Source of the DNA: Phragmites australis
Lineage: Eukaryota; Streptophyta; Magnoliopsida; Poales; Poaceae
Assembly (NCBI RefSeq): GCF_958298935.1
Contig: NC_084943.1
Location: forward strand, 12,827,001 to 12,891,000
Direction: 5' to 3'
DNA: 64,000 nucleotides
In this document: in pieces, positions 11,830 to 22,951 of the stretch
Layout of the letters: each line of letters begins with the position of its first letter
How positions within the stretch are numbered: the stretch's first letter is position 1
Program-made: the position numbers and the translations under genes
The notes under the pieces: model-generated
Told to the model about the DNA's origin: nothing
The model's input: the letters and a program-made list of their open reading frames with translations, nothing else
Databases searched by the model: none

Positions 11830-12960
11830 GCCCATGTCGCCTAGGGGGCAGGTCTGCCCAGGTTTCTTGGAAGGCATTTTGCGGCCTCGAAAGCGTAGTT
11901 ACCACGTATCAAGGGATTTCCTTGATAGACCGTGTTGCAGCGCCACCCGTAGGACATCTTCGGGTGGCGTGACAAGCCCACGTACTGCGGACGTAGCATG
12001 CCTAGGTCAACTAGAAGGCAAGACTGCCTAGATTTGCTGGAAGTTATTGCATAGTCTCGGTAGACAGTGAGGCCCACACACCATGGGCGCCACTTATGCC
12101 TAGGTCACCTGCAAGGTAGATTATGCTCAGGGTGCCCTGGAAGGTATTTGCATAGCATCGAGTGTCGAAGCCACGCCCCAGGGGATGTCCCCGGTGGCGA
12201 AGTTGCGGTGCTCCGAGGAATGTTGTCGCAAGGAATCCTCGTTGCACGACATGCCTACACATCGCGGGCGTAGCATGCCTAGGTCACTTGGAAGGCAAGA
12301 CTTCCTAGGTTTCCTGGAAGGTATTGTGTAGCCTCGATACTGTGTAGATGCCGGTTATAAAGGGACTTCCTTGCTAATGTAGTTGCGGCACCCTTGGGGG
12401 ATTTCTCCGGAGGCATGATAAGCCCACACACCAGTAAGCATCACTTGCCTAAACCCAAGGACACCTGAAAAGGTTTCCTGGAGGGTAGGCTTTGCCCTGG
12501 TAGGAAGTGGAGCCCACACACCGTGGGCGTAGCATGCCTAGGTCACCTGGGGGGCAAGACTGCCCAGGTTTCCTGGAAGGTGTTGTGTAGCCTCGATAGT
12601 GTGTGGATGCCGCATATCAGGGGACTGCCCTGATGTGAGGATGCGGTGCTCTGAGGAATGCTGTCGTAAGGAATCATCTCTGCACGACATGCTTATATAC
12701 TGTGAATGCCGCTTATACCTAGGTCACCTGCAAGGCAGATTATTCCCAAGGTGCCCTAGAAGGCATTGCATAGCTTTGGTCATATAAATGCCACGCGTTA
12801 GGGCACATCCTTGGTGGATAGTGTTGTGGTGCATCCCGGGCGTTTCCCTGGGAACACGACATGCCTACACACCGCAGGCGTAGCATGCCTAGGTCACCTG
12901 GAAGGCAAGACTGCCTAGGTTTCCTGGAAGGTACTGCGTAGCTCTGATAGTGTGTAGGAC
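11830..12960. repeat. Imperfect tandem array, basic unit about 90 bp, in element B
   Basis: The phrase cctaggtca followed by ctggaaggcaagactgcc recurs near 11998, 12089, 12268, 12537, 12717 and 12887. The spacings are roughly 90, 180, 270, 180 and 170 bp, as expected for a 90-bp unit with higher-order pairing. A second recurring phrase is ggtttcctggaaggta. Short open frames here are shadows of the repeat. Confidence 0.75.
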
Positions 12961-12980
12961 ATTCGGCATTAATACATGCC

Positions 12981-13720
12981 AAGGAGTCTTTCCAAACCTC
13001 CGACAAAAATGGAGAGTCTTTCCAAACCTTCGACAAAAACGGAGAGTCTTTCCAAACCTTTGACAAAAACGGAGAGTCTTTCCAAACCCTCAACAAAAAT
13101 GGAGAGTCTTTCCAAACCTCCGACAGAAATGGAGAGTCTTACCAAACCTCCGACAAAAATAGAAAGTCTTATAAAAAATCTGGCAAAAACGGAGAATCTA
13201 ACCAAAACCTCCAGAAAAACGAAGAGTCTTACAAAAACCTCCGGCAAAAACGGAAAAACTTACAAAAACCTATATTTAAAACGGAGAGCTTTATAAAAAC
13301 CCCCACCAAAAAAGGAGAGTCTTACAAAGCCTCCGGTGAAAACAGAAAACCTTACAAAAACCTCCGGGAAAAACGAAGAGTTTTACAAAACCTCCGGTAA
13401 AAACGAAGAGCTTTACAAAACCTCCGGTAAAAATGGAGAGCTTAACAAAACCTCCGGTGAGAACGAAAAACCTCACCAAAACCTCTGGTAAAAATGGAGA
13501 GCTTTACAAAACCTCTAGTGAGAACGGAGGGCCTTTACAAAACCTCCGGTGAGAACAGACAACTCTACCAAAAACCTTCGGTCAAACGAAGAACTTTACC
13601 AAACATCCGGTAAAAATGAAGAGCTTTTTCAAACCTCCGCACAATGGAGAGCCTTACAAAACCTCCGCACCACAGAGAGACTTCCTAAAACCCCCGCAAT
13701 GGAGATGTTCCTTTGAAAAC
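12981..13720. repeat. 30-bp tandem array, about 24 copies, in element B
   Basis: The unit ggagagtctttccaaacctc plus cgacaaaaac repeats at exactly 30 bp at its left end (13011, 13041, 13071 and on). Towards the right it drifts to variants such as aacctccggtaaaaac. Because 30 is divisible by 3, the frame stays open: 12976-13296 encodes a decapeptide series of the form ESLSKPPTKT. There is no sign that this is a real protein beyond the repeat effect. Confidence 0.85.
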
Positions 13721-14039
13721 TCTGCCGGGCAAAAAGATTCTGAAAAGACCTAGTGGGAAAGGCACCCAACATCTTGAAGGCTAATGCCTCCGTGCCAAAA
13801 GGGTACAAAACCCGCTGGTCTCCAACAAACACCGCACACCGATCAAAAAGGTACCAAGATCCACCTCCCTACAGGGGAAGGTATGATCACGTGACTCAAA
13901 CACGTATGGTAAAAGGTAACAACATTACACTACCATCTCCTCCGAAAACACATTTTACGTGTTACTTTATGAGGGTTATACTACCATTCAATAAAAGCCT
14001 GCGCCTCATGGCATGGGAAACATAGTAGAACCCCCAACT
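13721..14039. other. Spacer between the 30-bp and 108-bp arrays
   Basis: About 320 bp with a short plus-strand open frame (13753-14025) of unremarkable composition. Nothing identifiable. Confidence 0.4.
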
Positions 14040-15012
14040 ATCCATTGCAGAGACAGCAAGGCCGGGCAACGGCTAAGGGCCAAGGGGGTCACAGACCACC
14101 TCTCCCGCCTAGCCTTCGGCTTTGCCTCCAACGTGCCGTCGCCAAGCTCCGGATGGAATACCTCCAGAGCCGGGCAGCGGCTAAGGGCCGAGGGGATCAC
14201 AGGCCTTCTCTTTCACCGGGCCTTTGGCTTCACCTCCAACGTGCCATCGCCAGGCTCCGGATGGAATACCTCCGGAGCTGGGCAGCAGCTAAGGGCCGAG
14301 GGATCACAGACCCTCTCTCCCGCTCGGCCTTCGGCTTCGCCTCCAACATGCGGTCGCTAGGCTCCAGATGGATTACCTCCAGAGCCGAGCAGCAGCTAAG
14401 GGCCGAGGGGGTCGCGGACCACCTCTTCCGCCTAGCCTTCGACTTCGCCTCCAACGTGCCGTCGCCAGGCTCCGGATGGAATACCTCCAGAGCCGGGCAG
14501 TGGCTAAGGGTCGAGGGGATCACGGACCTTCTCTCCCGCCCAGCCTTCGGCTTCGCCTCCAACGTGCCGTCGCCAGGCTCCGGATGGAATACCTCCGAAG
14601 CTGGGCAGCGACTAAGGGCCGAGGGGGTCACGGACCACCTCTCCCGCCTAGCCTTCGGCTTTGCCTCCAACATGCCGTCACCAGGCTCCAGATGGAATAT
14701 CTCTGGAGCTAGGCAGCAGTTAAGGGCCAAGGGAATCACAGACCCTCTCTTCCGCCCGGCCTTTGGCTTTGCCTCCAACGTGCCATCGCCAGGCTCCGGA
14801 TGGAATACCTCTGGAGCTAGGTAGCGATAAGGGCCGAGGGGATCACGGACCCTCTCTTCTGCCTAGCCTTCGGCTTTGCCTCCAACGCGCTATCGCCAGA
14901 CTCTGGACAGAGTACCTCCGGAGCCGAGCAGCGACTAAGGGCCGAGGGGGTCGCGGACCGCCTCTTCCGCCCAGCCTTCGGCTTCACCTCCAACACATCA
15001 TCGCCTTCAACC
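14040..15012. repeat. 108-bp tandem array, about 9 copies, in element B
   Basis: The phrase (g/a)tcgccaggctccgg recurs at about 14138, 14246, 14353, 14461, 14569, 14677, 14785, 14892 and 15000, a spacing of 107-108 bp. Each unit also has gggccgaggggatcac and ttcggcttcgcctccaac. A 36-codon unit keeps long frames open on both strands (for example 14045-14824 plus, 14230-14778 minus). The repeat explains these frames, and codon-level selection is not evident. Confidence 0.9.
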
Positions 15013-15649
15013 CGGGCTATTGCTAAGGAACCCAAAGGGTCAAGGAGCACCTCTGGAACTCATCTCCAAAGGTTCCAAAGGGGCTTCGCTGAGCTGGAAA
15101 TCTGGAACAAATCAGGAAGGATTACGAGTAACCAGGGACGATGAAGTCGCCATTACTCCACCCAGTTCTCCTTAGTTACCCTACGTATCCACCGGTCATC
15201 AGAAAAACTAGTCGTCGCCTTTGAAAGGGACGAAGAAGTACGGTTTAGAGGCACGGAAGCACACACACACGCGGCCACCCGTTCGAAAGGTCCCCTCGCA
15301 TTGTGATATGGAGGGAGACATGAATGTTCCCGAAGATCCATGTTATATTATTAAACAACTAGTACATTCAGGGGATACAAACCAAAACAACTGTACAGAA
15401 ATTGCCACAAAGAAGATGGATCCCTACGAAGCAAAACAAGGCGAGAAAGAGTACAAGGTGACTAAGTCCAGCCATGACATGGATATATCACGGCATCACC
15501 AAGTACATCATCCCAGTGACCGCCTTCACCTCCTACGAGTCCCGACAGGGGCCACGCATTAGACGGCGTACCCGCCTCATCTGCAGCCTGCCATTGCGGA
15601 AGCCGATACAGTAGCCGACTCCTGAGCTACTAGAGGAAGTTGAGGAGTC
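15013..15649. other. Unique segment of element B between arrays and antisense ORF
   Basis: About 640 bp holding a plus-strand open frame (15221-15562, 113 codons) of ordinary, Lys/His-rich composition without a recognisable domain. It could be part of the old 3' region of a Tat element. Nothing firmer can be said. Confidence 0.3.
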
Positions 15650-15979
15650 CTAGGACGTCACCGGCGAGGCCCTTTCCCTCGCCTTCCTGGCCTCTTCTTG
15701 CTTCCTCATTGGGCCCACAAACGCCAGCTCACTCTCCTTTAGCAGGAGATCCCAGTCTATCTCCTCGTCGTCATCGAAGATATTGATGATCTTGACAGGC
15801 GTGCCCTCCCTGGCCAAAGGTCGGGCAGGAGCAGCGGACAACCTCCTCCCCTGTAGAGGTGGAAGCCGTTCAGCCTCTGACACCTCTGCTAACGACCGAA
15901 ACAGCCTGGCTCCCAAAGGAGCCATCGAGATCATCGATGTCTCCGAGGAGGATGAGGAGGAAGACAATGCCATACTCAA
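15650..15979 (-). CDS. Antisense ORF near the 3' end of element B, acidic, unknown function
   Basis: A 109-codon frame runs opposite to the element. It has a Ser-rich N-terminus, an acidic core (NIFDDDEEIDWDLLL) and a basic, Glu/Arg-rich C-terminus, and ends at a TGA. Antisense genes between pol and the 3' LTR are known in Tat-lineage elements (for example the antisense gene of maize Grande). Element D in this window has a much larger one that also contains an acidic block (LILSDDEEL). I infer that this is the leftover end of such a gene. There is no catalytic motif. Confidence 0.35.
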   Translation of the reverse strand: MSMALSSSSSSSETSMISMAPLGARLFRSLAEVSEAERLPPLQGRRLSAAPARPLAREGTPVKIINIFDDDEEIDWDLLLKESELAFVGPMRKQEEARKARERASPVTS

Positions 15980-16028
15980 ATCAAGGTTAACTGGTGCTCA
16001 TGGGGCTGTAGAGACTCCAGACGGGTAA

Positions 16029-16454
16029 CCCCCGGCTTTATACCCGAGCCACGCAGCCACGTAGGTCTGGAAGACGAAGCTGGGCGAATGTCGCTGTGTC
16101 CTCCCATTAAACACCTAGAGAATAGGGCTGTGGCCCTATCCGGTTTCCCTCATTTTCTCATATGGATGTCCCATCACATTAATGATCGAAACCTCTTTTG
16201 GTGCGTGACAAGATCACGGGCACAAGACCCTAGTGACCCCTCTCATTATCCAGTCAGAACGAGGCAGTGGCCTGTCTTGTCCCGCCAGGCGAACGTGTGG
16301 GATTCTCCAAACCCACACGAAACCTCTACTCTAGCGACTTCGGAGGACAGAGAATCACCATCAGGAATCCTTGATACAATACCAGGCTGGGGTTGATTTT
16401 TCCTCTGCATCCTCTCCCCCTCCGAAACATCGGGGCCCGAGAATGAGGGGGTAC
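16029..16454 (+). other. 3' end of element B interior with polypurine tract
   Basis: No coding frame of note. The last bases before the 3' LTR (agaatgagggggtac) are purine-rich and probably the polypurine tract that primes plus-strand synthesis. Confidence 0.5.
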
Positions 16455-17163
16455 TGTTGGGGGGAAAATAAGCCAGCCTGAGGATAATGGTTGAAGATCA
16501 CCATCTCGGTCCCTCCAAATCCTCTGCTAGAAGCTCGGTCTCTGATATCATCAGATCCTTTCACGGTACCCCTTCGCACCTACGAAGCCTTCCCTTGGCT
16601 CCGCCACTTCAACCCCCCGAAGCCTTGGTCCTCCAAAGCTTCGGCCTCCCAAAGTCCTGGCCCTCTGGGGTCCCGCTTCCTAATGCCTTCACCTCCATGT
16701 TCTATGCCTCCCAAGGCCCTCACCTCAGGATGATCAGGCCACCTTCCCGAAGGCAACAGGGTAAGTCAGCAGGCCCTAGGAAGATCTGCCGGAAGTAGAG
16801 CGCCGATCGTGCTTTGCCTGCCAGGAAGTGACCGGCATTAAAGGCCTAGGCTGATTGCCGCCACTCTGGCACCCTGGCATGATGAGGGCTATCCTAACAC
16901 CCCTGACAGTGCGGCGCTGGGCTGTAATTGGTGACTGGCTCGCCCCTTTCAAGGGGCAGGCACCACGATAATTACCACGATGGATATTTATCTTTCGACA
17001 GGATAGAAGGTAGTTATCTGGGATAAGGTTCAGTAATTTAGTCGAATCCTAGATATTTGTACATTATGATAACTTGTACGCTAAGCTATGCATGGCCTTA
17101 TAAATAGGAGGCCATGGTCCTCGCCGAGGAGGAACCCAACAGAACGGCAAAAACAGAAACACA
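16455..17163 (+). mobile_element. 3' LTR of element B, truncated
   Basis: The sequence matches 9435-10173 closely from TGTTGGGGGG through the TATA box (17099-17106) to cagaaacaca. The last 165 bp or so of the LTR are absent. At 17163 the sequence switches abruptly to the interior of a copia LTR (element C). Neither B's right end nor its target duplication exists in the window. Confidence 0.85.
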
Positions 17164-17787
17164 GCAGCAGTGCCTCTTTGGTATCCACACGTATTGGGCA
17201 GATGTGCTAGTACCGCATGCGCGGCTAGGGTTTTAGGAGATCATGTAAAAGACTACGGCTAGGGTTTTGAGGTGGCTTAACCTTAGCATGCCCTACCCAT
17301 GCCTCTCTTATATTGAGCTCGCCAATGGGCTCCACGTTGGAAGCCCTTTAGGACTCTAACTTCCCATGGATCATAATCCAATCAAAACCCATATACGAAT
17401 CTAATTCGCATGTTTTATTCTAACCCATTAAGTGTGTGGCCCGTTAGGTTCATGTACAAACGGCTATGACCCAGAAACCCTTTCCAAACTAAAATCAATA
17501 GCGGTCCCTAGTAGGACATGCTGACTCTTGAGTATACACAAAAGATCATATCGGCGGAACCTTGATATACAAATGCACCGATCCCTTCGCCTCATGATAC
17601 TAGTCAAGCTCAAGGCAAGATACGTACCACCCTTGTGACAACTTAACCATTCACTCGATCATGTAGTGGATTCATCATGACTAACTCTTTAATCATATTG
17701 GCACGGCCATGCATTTTCTCGATCCAAGTACCTCGAGGGGCCCAGAGATATCTCTCCTATTATCAAGGAGGGGCATATTCTTTCACA
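17163..17787 (-). mobile_element. 3' LTR of copia element C, left part missing
   Basis: The segment aligns with 23370-24017: gcggctagggtttt, gctcgccaatgggctcc, aagccctttag, tcaaggaggggcatattc. It ends in a TGTGA-type start (minus strand) at 17787, next to a pyrimidine-rich stretch that is the minus-strand polypurine tract. The outer 400 bp that the other LTR has (22952-23370) are missing, at the point where it joins element B. Confidence 0.8.
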
Positions 17788-17846
17788 TCACCCAGATCTA
17801 AAATCTCTCGAATAAGGTAATAGCGCTGCAGTATGTGCTTGGACTT

Positions 17847-20738
17847 CTAATGCGACCTAGGTTCTTTGGCTTGCGCAATGACTCCACTATTATCAAAATA
17901 GAGATCCATTGGACTAGAAGCACTAGGCACCACACCTAACTCAGAAACAGACTTTATGATCCAAATAGCCACCTTTGTAGCTTTAGAAGCTGTGATATAC
18001 TCAGCCTCCGTCATAGAATCGGCCATCGTTTCTTGCTTGGAACTCTTCCAACTCACTGCTTCTCCATTGAGGAAGAATACAAAACCAGATTGCGATCTCG
18101 AATCATCCTTGTCGGTTTGGAAGCTAGTATCGGTGTAACCATTTACAATGAACTCCTCCTCACCTCCATAGACTAGGAACATATCCATAGTTCTTCTCAA
18201 GTACTTGAGGATATTCTTTACTGTTACCCAGTGAGCTTCACCCGGGTTTGATTGGTATCTACTTGTAACACTTAATGCTTAGGAGACATCTAGGCGTGTA
18301 CAAAGCAGGGCCTGCATGATGGATCCGATAGCAGAAGCATATGGGATCGCACTCATTTTCTCAAGCTCATCAGTGGTCGAAGGACACTGACTCTTGCTGA
18401 GAGTGATGCCATATGACATCGACAAGAAACCCTTTTTGGAATCCTGCATATTTAACCTTTTCAATACCTTGTCGATGTATGTACTCTGGCTCAATCTGAT
18501 TAGCCTTCTTGACCTATCTCTATAGATCTTTATGCCTAATATATATGCTTCCTCTCCTAGATCTTTCGTTCAAAATCACTTTTGCAATGAAGATTTGATA
18601 GCATCAAGCATCTTAATATCATTCCAGATCAATAATATGTCATCTACACACAAGACCAAAAACACAAGTACGCTCACACTAGACTTTTTGTAAACACAAG
18701 GCTCTTCTTCATTCTCGATGAAACCAAACCCTTTGACCACCTCATCAAAATGAAGATTCCAACTCCGAGAAGCTTGCTTCAGTCCATAGATGGACTTTTG
18801 CAGCTTTCATATCTTCCTAGCATTTTTTGGATCGACAAAACCTTCAGGTTATGTCATGTACACATCCTCTCTTAGGTTTCCATTAAGGAAAGCCATTTTG
18901 ACATCCATCTGCCATATCTCATAGTCATAATATGCGGCAATTGCTAGGATGATCCAGATAGACTTTAGTATTGTGATGGGTGAAAATGTTTCATCAAAAT
19001 CAACACCTTGAATCTGCCTGAAACCTTTTGCCACCAATCGTGCCTTATAGATATGAACATTTCCATCAACTTCTATCTTTTTCTTAAAAACCCATCTGAA
19101 CTCAACTGCTTTGACACCATTAGGTGGATCAACCAAGTTCCAAACTTGATTATCGTGCATGGATTCTATCTCGGATCTCATGGCTTCAATCCATCCCTTA
19201 GGGTCCGGTCCCACCACTGCTTCTGAGTAGGTTTTAGGTTCATCATTGTCCAACAATAATATATCGGGCTGCTCTGTGGTTAGGAACATAAACCTCTCAG
19301 GTGTGCAACTGGTCCTTTCCAACCATCGTGGGGCTGGTGTCTCCACAACATGTTTTGCAACATCCAATTGTGGTTCAGTAGGAGCTGAAACACTTTCTGA
19401 TGGTTCTTGAATCTTACCAAGTTGGATTGTACTCCCACTAATGTTCCTTGAGAGAAACTCTTTCTCCAAAAAAGCACCGTTCTGGGCAACAAATACTTTG
19501 CCTTCTTCCTGGTTATAAAAGTAATATATTTGGTTTCCTAGGATACCCCACAAAGAAGCATTTATCTGATTTGGGAGTGAGCTTATCTGACGTCAAACGT
19601 TTTACATAGGCCTCAGAACCCCAGATCATAAGGAAAGACAACCTGGGACGCTTCCCGGTCCATATCTCATATGGAGTCTTCTTTATAGATTGGCTCAAAG
19701 TGAACGCACAGTTTCTAGAGCATATCCCCAGAAGGATAATGGAACATCAGATTGGCTTGTCATGGACCGGACCATGTCCAAAAAAGTCTAGTTCCTCCGT
19801 TCGGACACTCCATTCCATTTAGGTGTCCCCGGTGAAGTCAACTGTGGAACAATTCTACATTGCTTTAGATGATCACCAAACTCATGGCTCAAATATTCAC
19901 CTCCATGATCAGATCGCAGAAATTTAATTGTCTTGCCAAGTTGATTTTGTGCTTCATTTTGAAACTCCTTAAACTTTTCAAAGGACTCAGACTTGTGACT
20001 CATTAGGTAGATATAACCATATCTACTAAAGTTATCGGTAAAAGTAATAAAGTACTGAAAATCAGCTCTAGCAATAGAGCTCATTGGTCCACATAAATCA
20101 GTATATACAAGGGCCAACAACTCACTTTACCTCTCTCCTTGATGCGTTAAAGGCACCTTAGTCATCTTGCCAAGTAAACAAAATTCGCATGTATCCAATG
20201 ATTCAAAATCAAATGAATCAAGAAGACCATCTTTATGGAGCCTCTGCATGCGTTTCTCATTTATGTGACCTAAGCGACAATGCCAAATAAAAGTGAGATT
20301 CAAATCATTAAGCTGAGACTTCTTCGTATTAATGTTATAGGCAGGGACATCCTCGAGATCTAGAATATATAATCTATTCACCAATGGATAATTTCCATAA
20401 AGCATACCATTCAAATAAATCGAACAACACTTGTTCTTTATTATGAAATCATATCCATCTTCTTCCAAACTAGAAGAAGAGATAATGTTTTTGTCCAAGG
20501 CAGGAATGTAATAACAATTATTTAATTCCAAAACTAATCCTGAGGGTAGCGATAAGAAATAAACACCGACGGCCAACGCAATAACTTTTGCACCATTACC
20601 GACACGAGCATCCATCTCGCGTATCGCATACTTCCTAGTCCTTTTCAGTCCCTGCAACAATTTGCATGTATGAATCATTGATCTGGTATCAAATACCCAT
20701 GAATCATTGATCTGGTATCAAATACCCATGAATCATTA
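17847..20738 (-). pseudogene. pol: pol of copia element C: protease, integrase, RT, RNase H
   Basis: Order on the minus strand is typical of Ty1/copia: protease (about 20720), GAG-pre-integrase (20678-20127, with HCRLGHINEKRM and CEFCLLGKM), integrase core (20120-19788 on, with the D, D and E positions in YTDLCGPM, RSDHGGEYLS and NGVSERRN), RT (about 19150-18280; QMDVKMAFLNG, then CVDDILLIWND) and RNase H (18200-17847; GYTDTSF, TEAEYITA). Stops and frame changes occur after ERRN (19788), near 18849, and through 18540-18500. A 29-bp duplication disrupts the protease. The protease triad reads DTRS rather than DTGS. Not functional. Confidence 0.9.
20671..20738. repeat. 29-bp tandem duplication inside the protease of element C
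   Basis: The unit starting tgaatcattgatctgg is present at 20671 and again at 20700, with a third partial copy from 20729. Because 29 is not a multiple of 3, it shifts the frame directly after the protease motif. That is why one frame ends in IHGYLIPDQ and the next begins with IHTCKLL. Confidence 0.9.
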
Positions 20739-21626
20739 GGACGCGTAGCAAGATTAATTTCAATAACATTTATACCTGAAGCGAAAGTCTTACTTCCCTT
20801 CTTCTTCTTGAGTTCTTCCAAGTCTGGCTTCCAATTCCTCCGCCAATGGCCAGGCTTATGGTAGTGGTGGCAAGCATTAGAAGCAGCAGGGCCAGCCTTG
20901 GACTTTCCAACAGGTTTAGGCTTTGAGCTCGAGATCTCATCTGACGCTTTAGCTTTGGCCTTGCGCTTTCTCTTCTTGCTAACCTTCTGAACCATCATCA
21001 CATGACTAGAGCTTTTCTTAATGCGTTCCTCAGTAGTCTTAAGCATCTCATTCAATTCGGCCAGGCTCTTCTCCACGCTATTCATATGAAAATTCAAATG
21101 AACAGGTCGAAGCTCACAGGGAGCAACTAGAGAATCAAATCCGTAGACAACTCAGGACTAAGGGGAAAGCAAGTTTTTCTAGACTCTCAATGTAACCAAT
21201 CATGTTGATCACATGAGGACTAATTGGACTGCCTTCTGCCAACCTGCACGCAAACAAGGACTTAGAGGTGTTGAACCTCTTAGCCTAGCTTGGTTCTCAA
21301 ACATGCCTTAGAGTCTCACAATCATATCGTGAGCATCCACGTTCTCATATTGCCTTCTAAAGCTCAGAGGACATAGTGGCAAGCATGAGACAGCTAACAT
21401 CGAGTGAATCATTGGTATGCTTCTCGTAAGCCCTCCGATCAGCGGCATATGCATTATCAGCTGGCTCATCAGGATAGGGAACCTCTAGAACATGCTCCTT
21501 TTTCTCTTGTTTGAGAATAATTCTCAGATTTCTATACCAATCAATAAAGTTTGTTCCGGATAGCTTTTCTTTTTCAAGAATCGAACACAAATTAAAACTG
21601 GAATCAACATTAACAGTAGGTGCCAT
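20739..21626 (-). pseudogene. gag: gag of copia element C, disrupted
   Basis: The start is MAPTVNVDSSFNLCSIL at 21626, followed by KLSGTNFIDWYRNLRIILK, a common opening of plant copia gag. The frame breaks near 21357. It is recognisable again from 21097 (KSLAELNEMLKTTEERIKK, then a Lys-rich linker). The zinc knuckle near 20870 reads CHHYHKPGHWRRNW: two of the three Cys of CX2CX4HX4C have been replaced. Gag would not form a normal RNA-binding finger. Confidence 0.8.
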
Positions 21627-22951
21627 GATCTACAACAGAAATAAATATGCAAAGTTTAGCACTATGTTTATGTAAACCTTTCATTAAACAATTTAACAAA
21701 AGATACTCCCACTATATGTTTTGAAGCCGTTTCCCTCTAACGACATATAGTGGAACAAGATCCATGTTCAACTAGGTTCTAGTGAGCTTTGGTATCACTG
21801 CTAGAAACTTAGGTGACATAGGTAAGCAATATCTTGCTAATCACATCCCTATGTGGCTCTTGTTTGTTGGGTGGCATCGAATGCCCTGGCACCCAACAAT
21901 ATGCCCCAAAGCTCAAAACCATTTTGGTAGCTTTGTTAAGTAAACCAACACTATGAGTGTGCATGTCCGACATCCACCCTAACTGCTTAAGATAAAAGAT
22001 GACACCCTGCTTTAGCAAACCTACCAAACAATGATCAAAACCTAAGTACATGCGCCTATTGGAAGGGCATCAATTATTCTTAATTTTTTTGAGGGAAGCT
22101 ACTCTATCACGTAACATATCCATCTCATAAAAAACATGAATAAAATAACATGACACGAACATAGATAAACATCACACAGGCAATCATATTCACTATGACA
22201 TAGTATGGCCCCTTCACATGGTGATCTCCATCACTATGGTCCCTGTCCTCTGGGCCATCACGCTTCAAGTCTCCATGATCATGTATTAGTCTATTACACC
22301 TAATAGCAATAGAAAAATTACATGAGAAATAGAAGCATCATAAGTTGGCACGTAGGCCGTTATACAATAACATGATAGCCTTTGGCTGTAATTAACCATG
22401 ACACGCAGGCCATGAAAATTACATGCATGCAACATATACTCATAAAGGCCATACTATTCACATCATTCCCTGCAAAAACAAGTTAAGCGTAGAATCGAAT
22501 TCTAACGAGATGATGAAAACATGTTATCCCTGAAGACCTCTCATAAATTCATAGATCGTATCTATGAAATCGCTATGAAAATCTCATCGGATTGATCATA
22601 TCAAGCTGATTCCGAGTCATTCACAATGCCTCAATTTTGATTGGATCAATCATATTAATCATCGCGTGAGGCTTTCTGGAAAATACAACAACACATACAA
22701 TCTCGATCTACTGTTCTCCCGACCACTAAGCAACGTACGCTGTTAGGTCGGAAATTGAGATAATCTTTTTGGTCTTATGGTTCCATCGACTCGCACCTCA
22801 TCCGATCCCAATTACACCAAGCCGTGCAATGACCGATCCATCACATGAACCGATCACTAAAATAATAGATCCAATCTATTACTACCATATATCACATATA
22901 TGTGACCGATCTAGATAAAAAAACTACACAAGATGGCTCTGATACAACTAT
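21627..22951 (-). mobile_element. Leader of copia element C with primer-binding site
   Basis: About 1.3 kb between the gag start and the LTR has no protein-like frame. The minus-strand primer site is at about 22933-22946, reading TTGTATCAGAGCC, one change from the standard TGGTATCAGAGCC. A leader of this length is long for copia; a later insertion within it cannot be excluded. Confidence 0.7.

Noticed and set aside
12969..13479. Minus-strand hydrophobic repeat frames (GLERLSIFVE type) that look like membrane segments
   Set aside because: They are the antisense of the 30-bp array; the hydrophobic pattern is a by-product of the AAC/CTC-rich unit.
11830..13720. Possible CRISPR-like array because of short regular repeats
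   Set aside because: There are no unique spacers between identical repeats. The arrays are head-to-tail satellites inside a retrotransposon in a plant genome.
14045..14824. 259-codon plus-strand frame and 182-codon minus-strand frame
   Set aside because: Both come from the 108-bp repeat, whose length is a multiple of three, so an open frame in one unit is open in all. No domain and no independent sign of coding.
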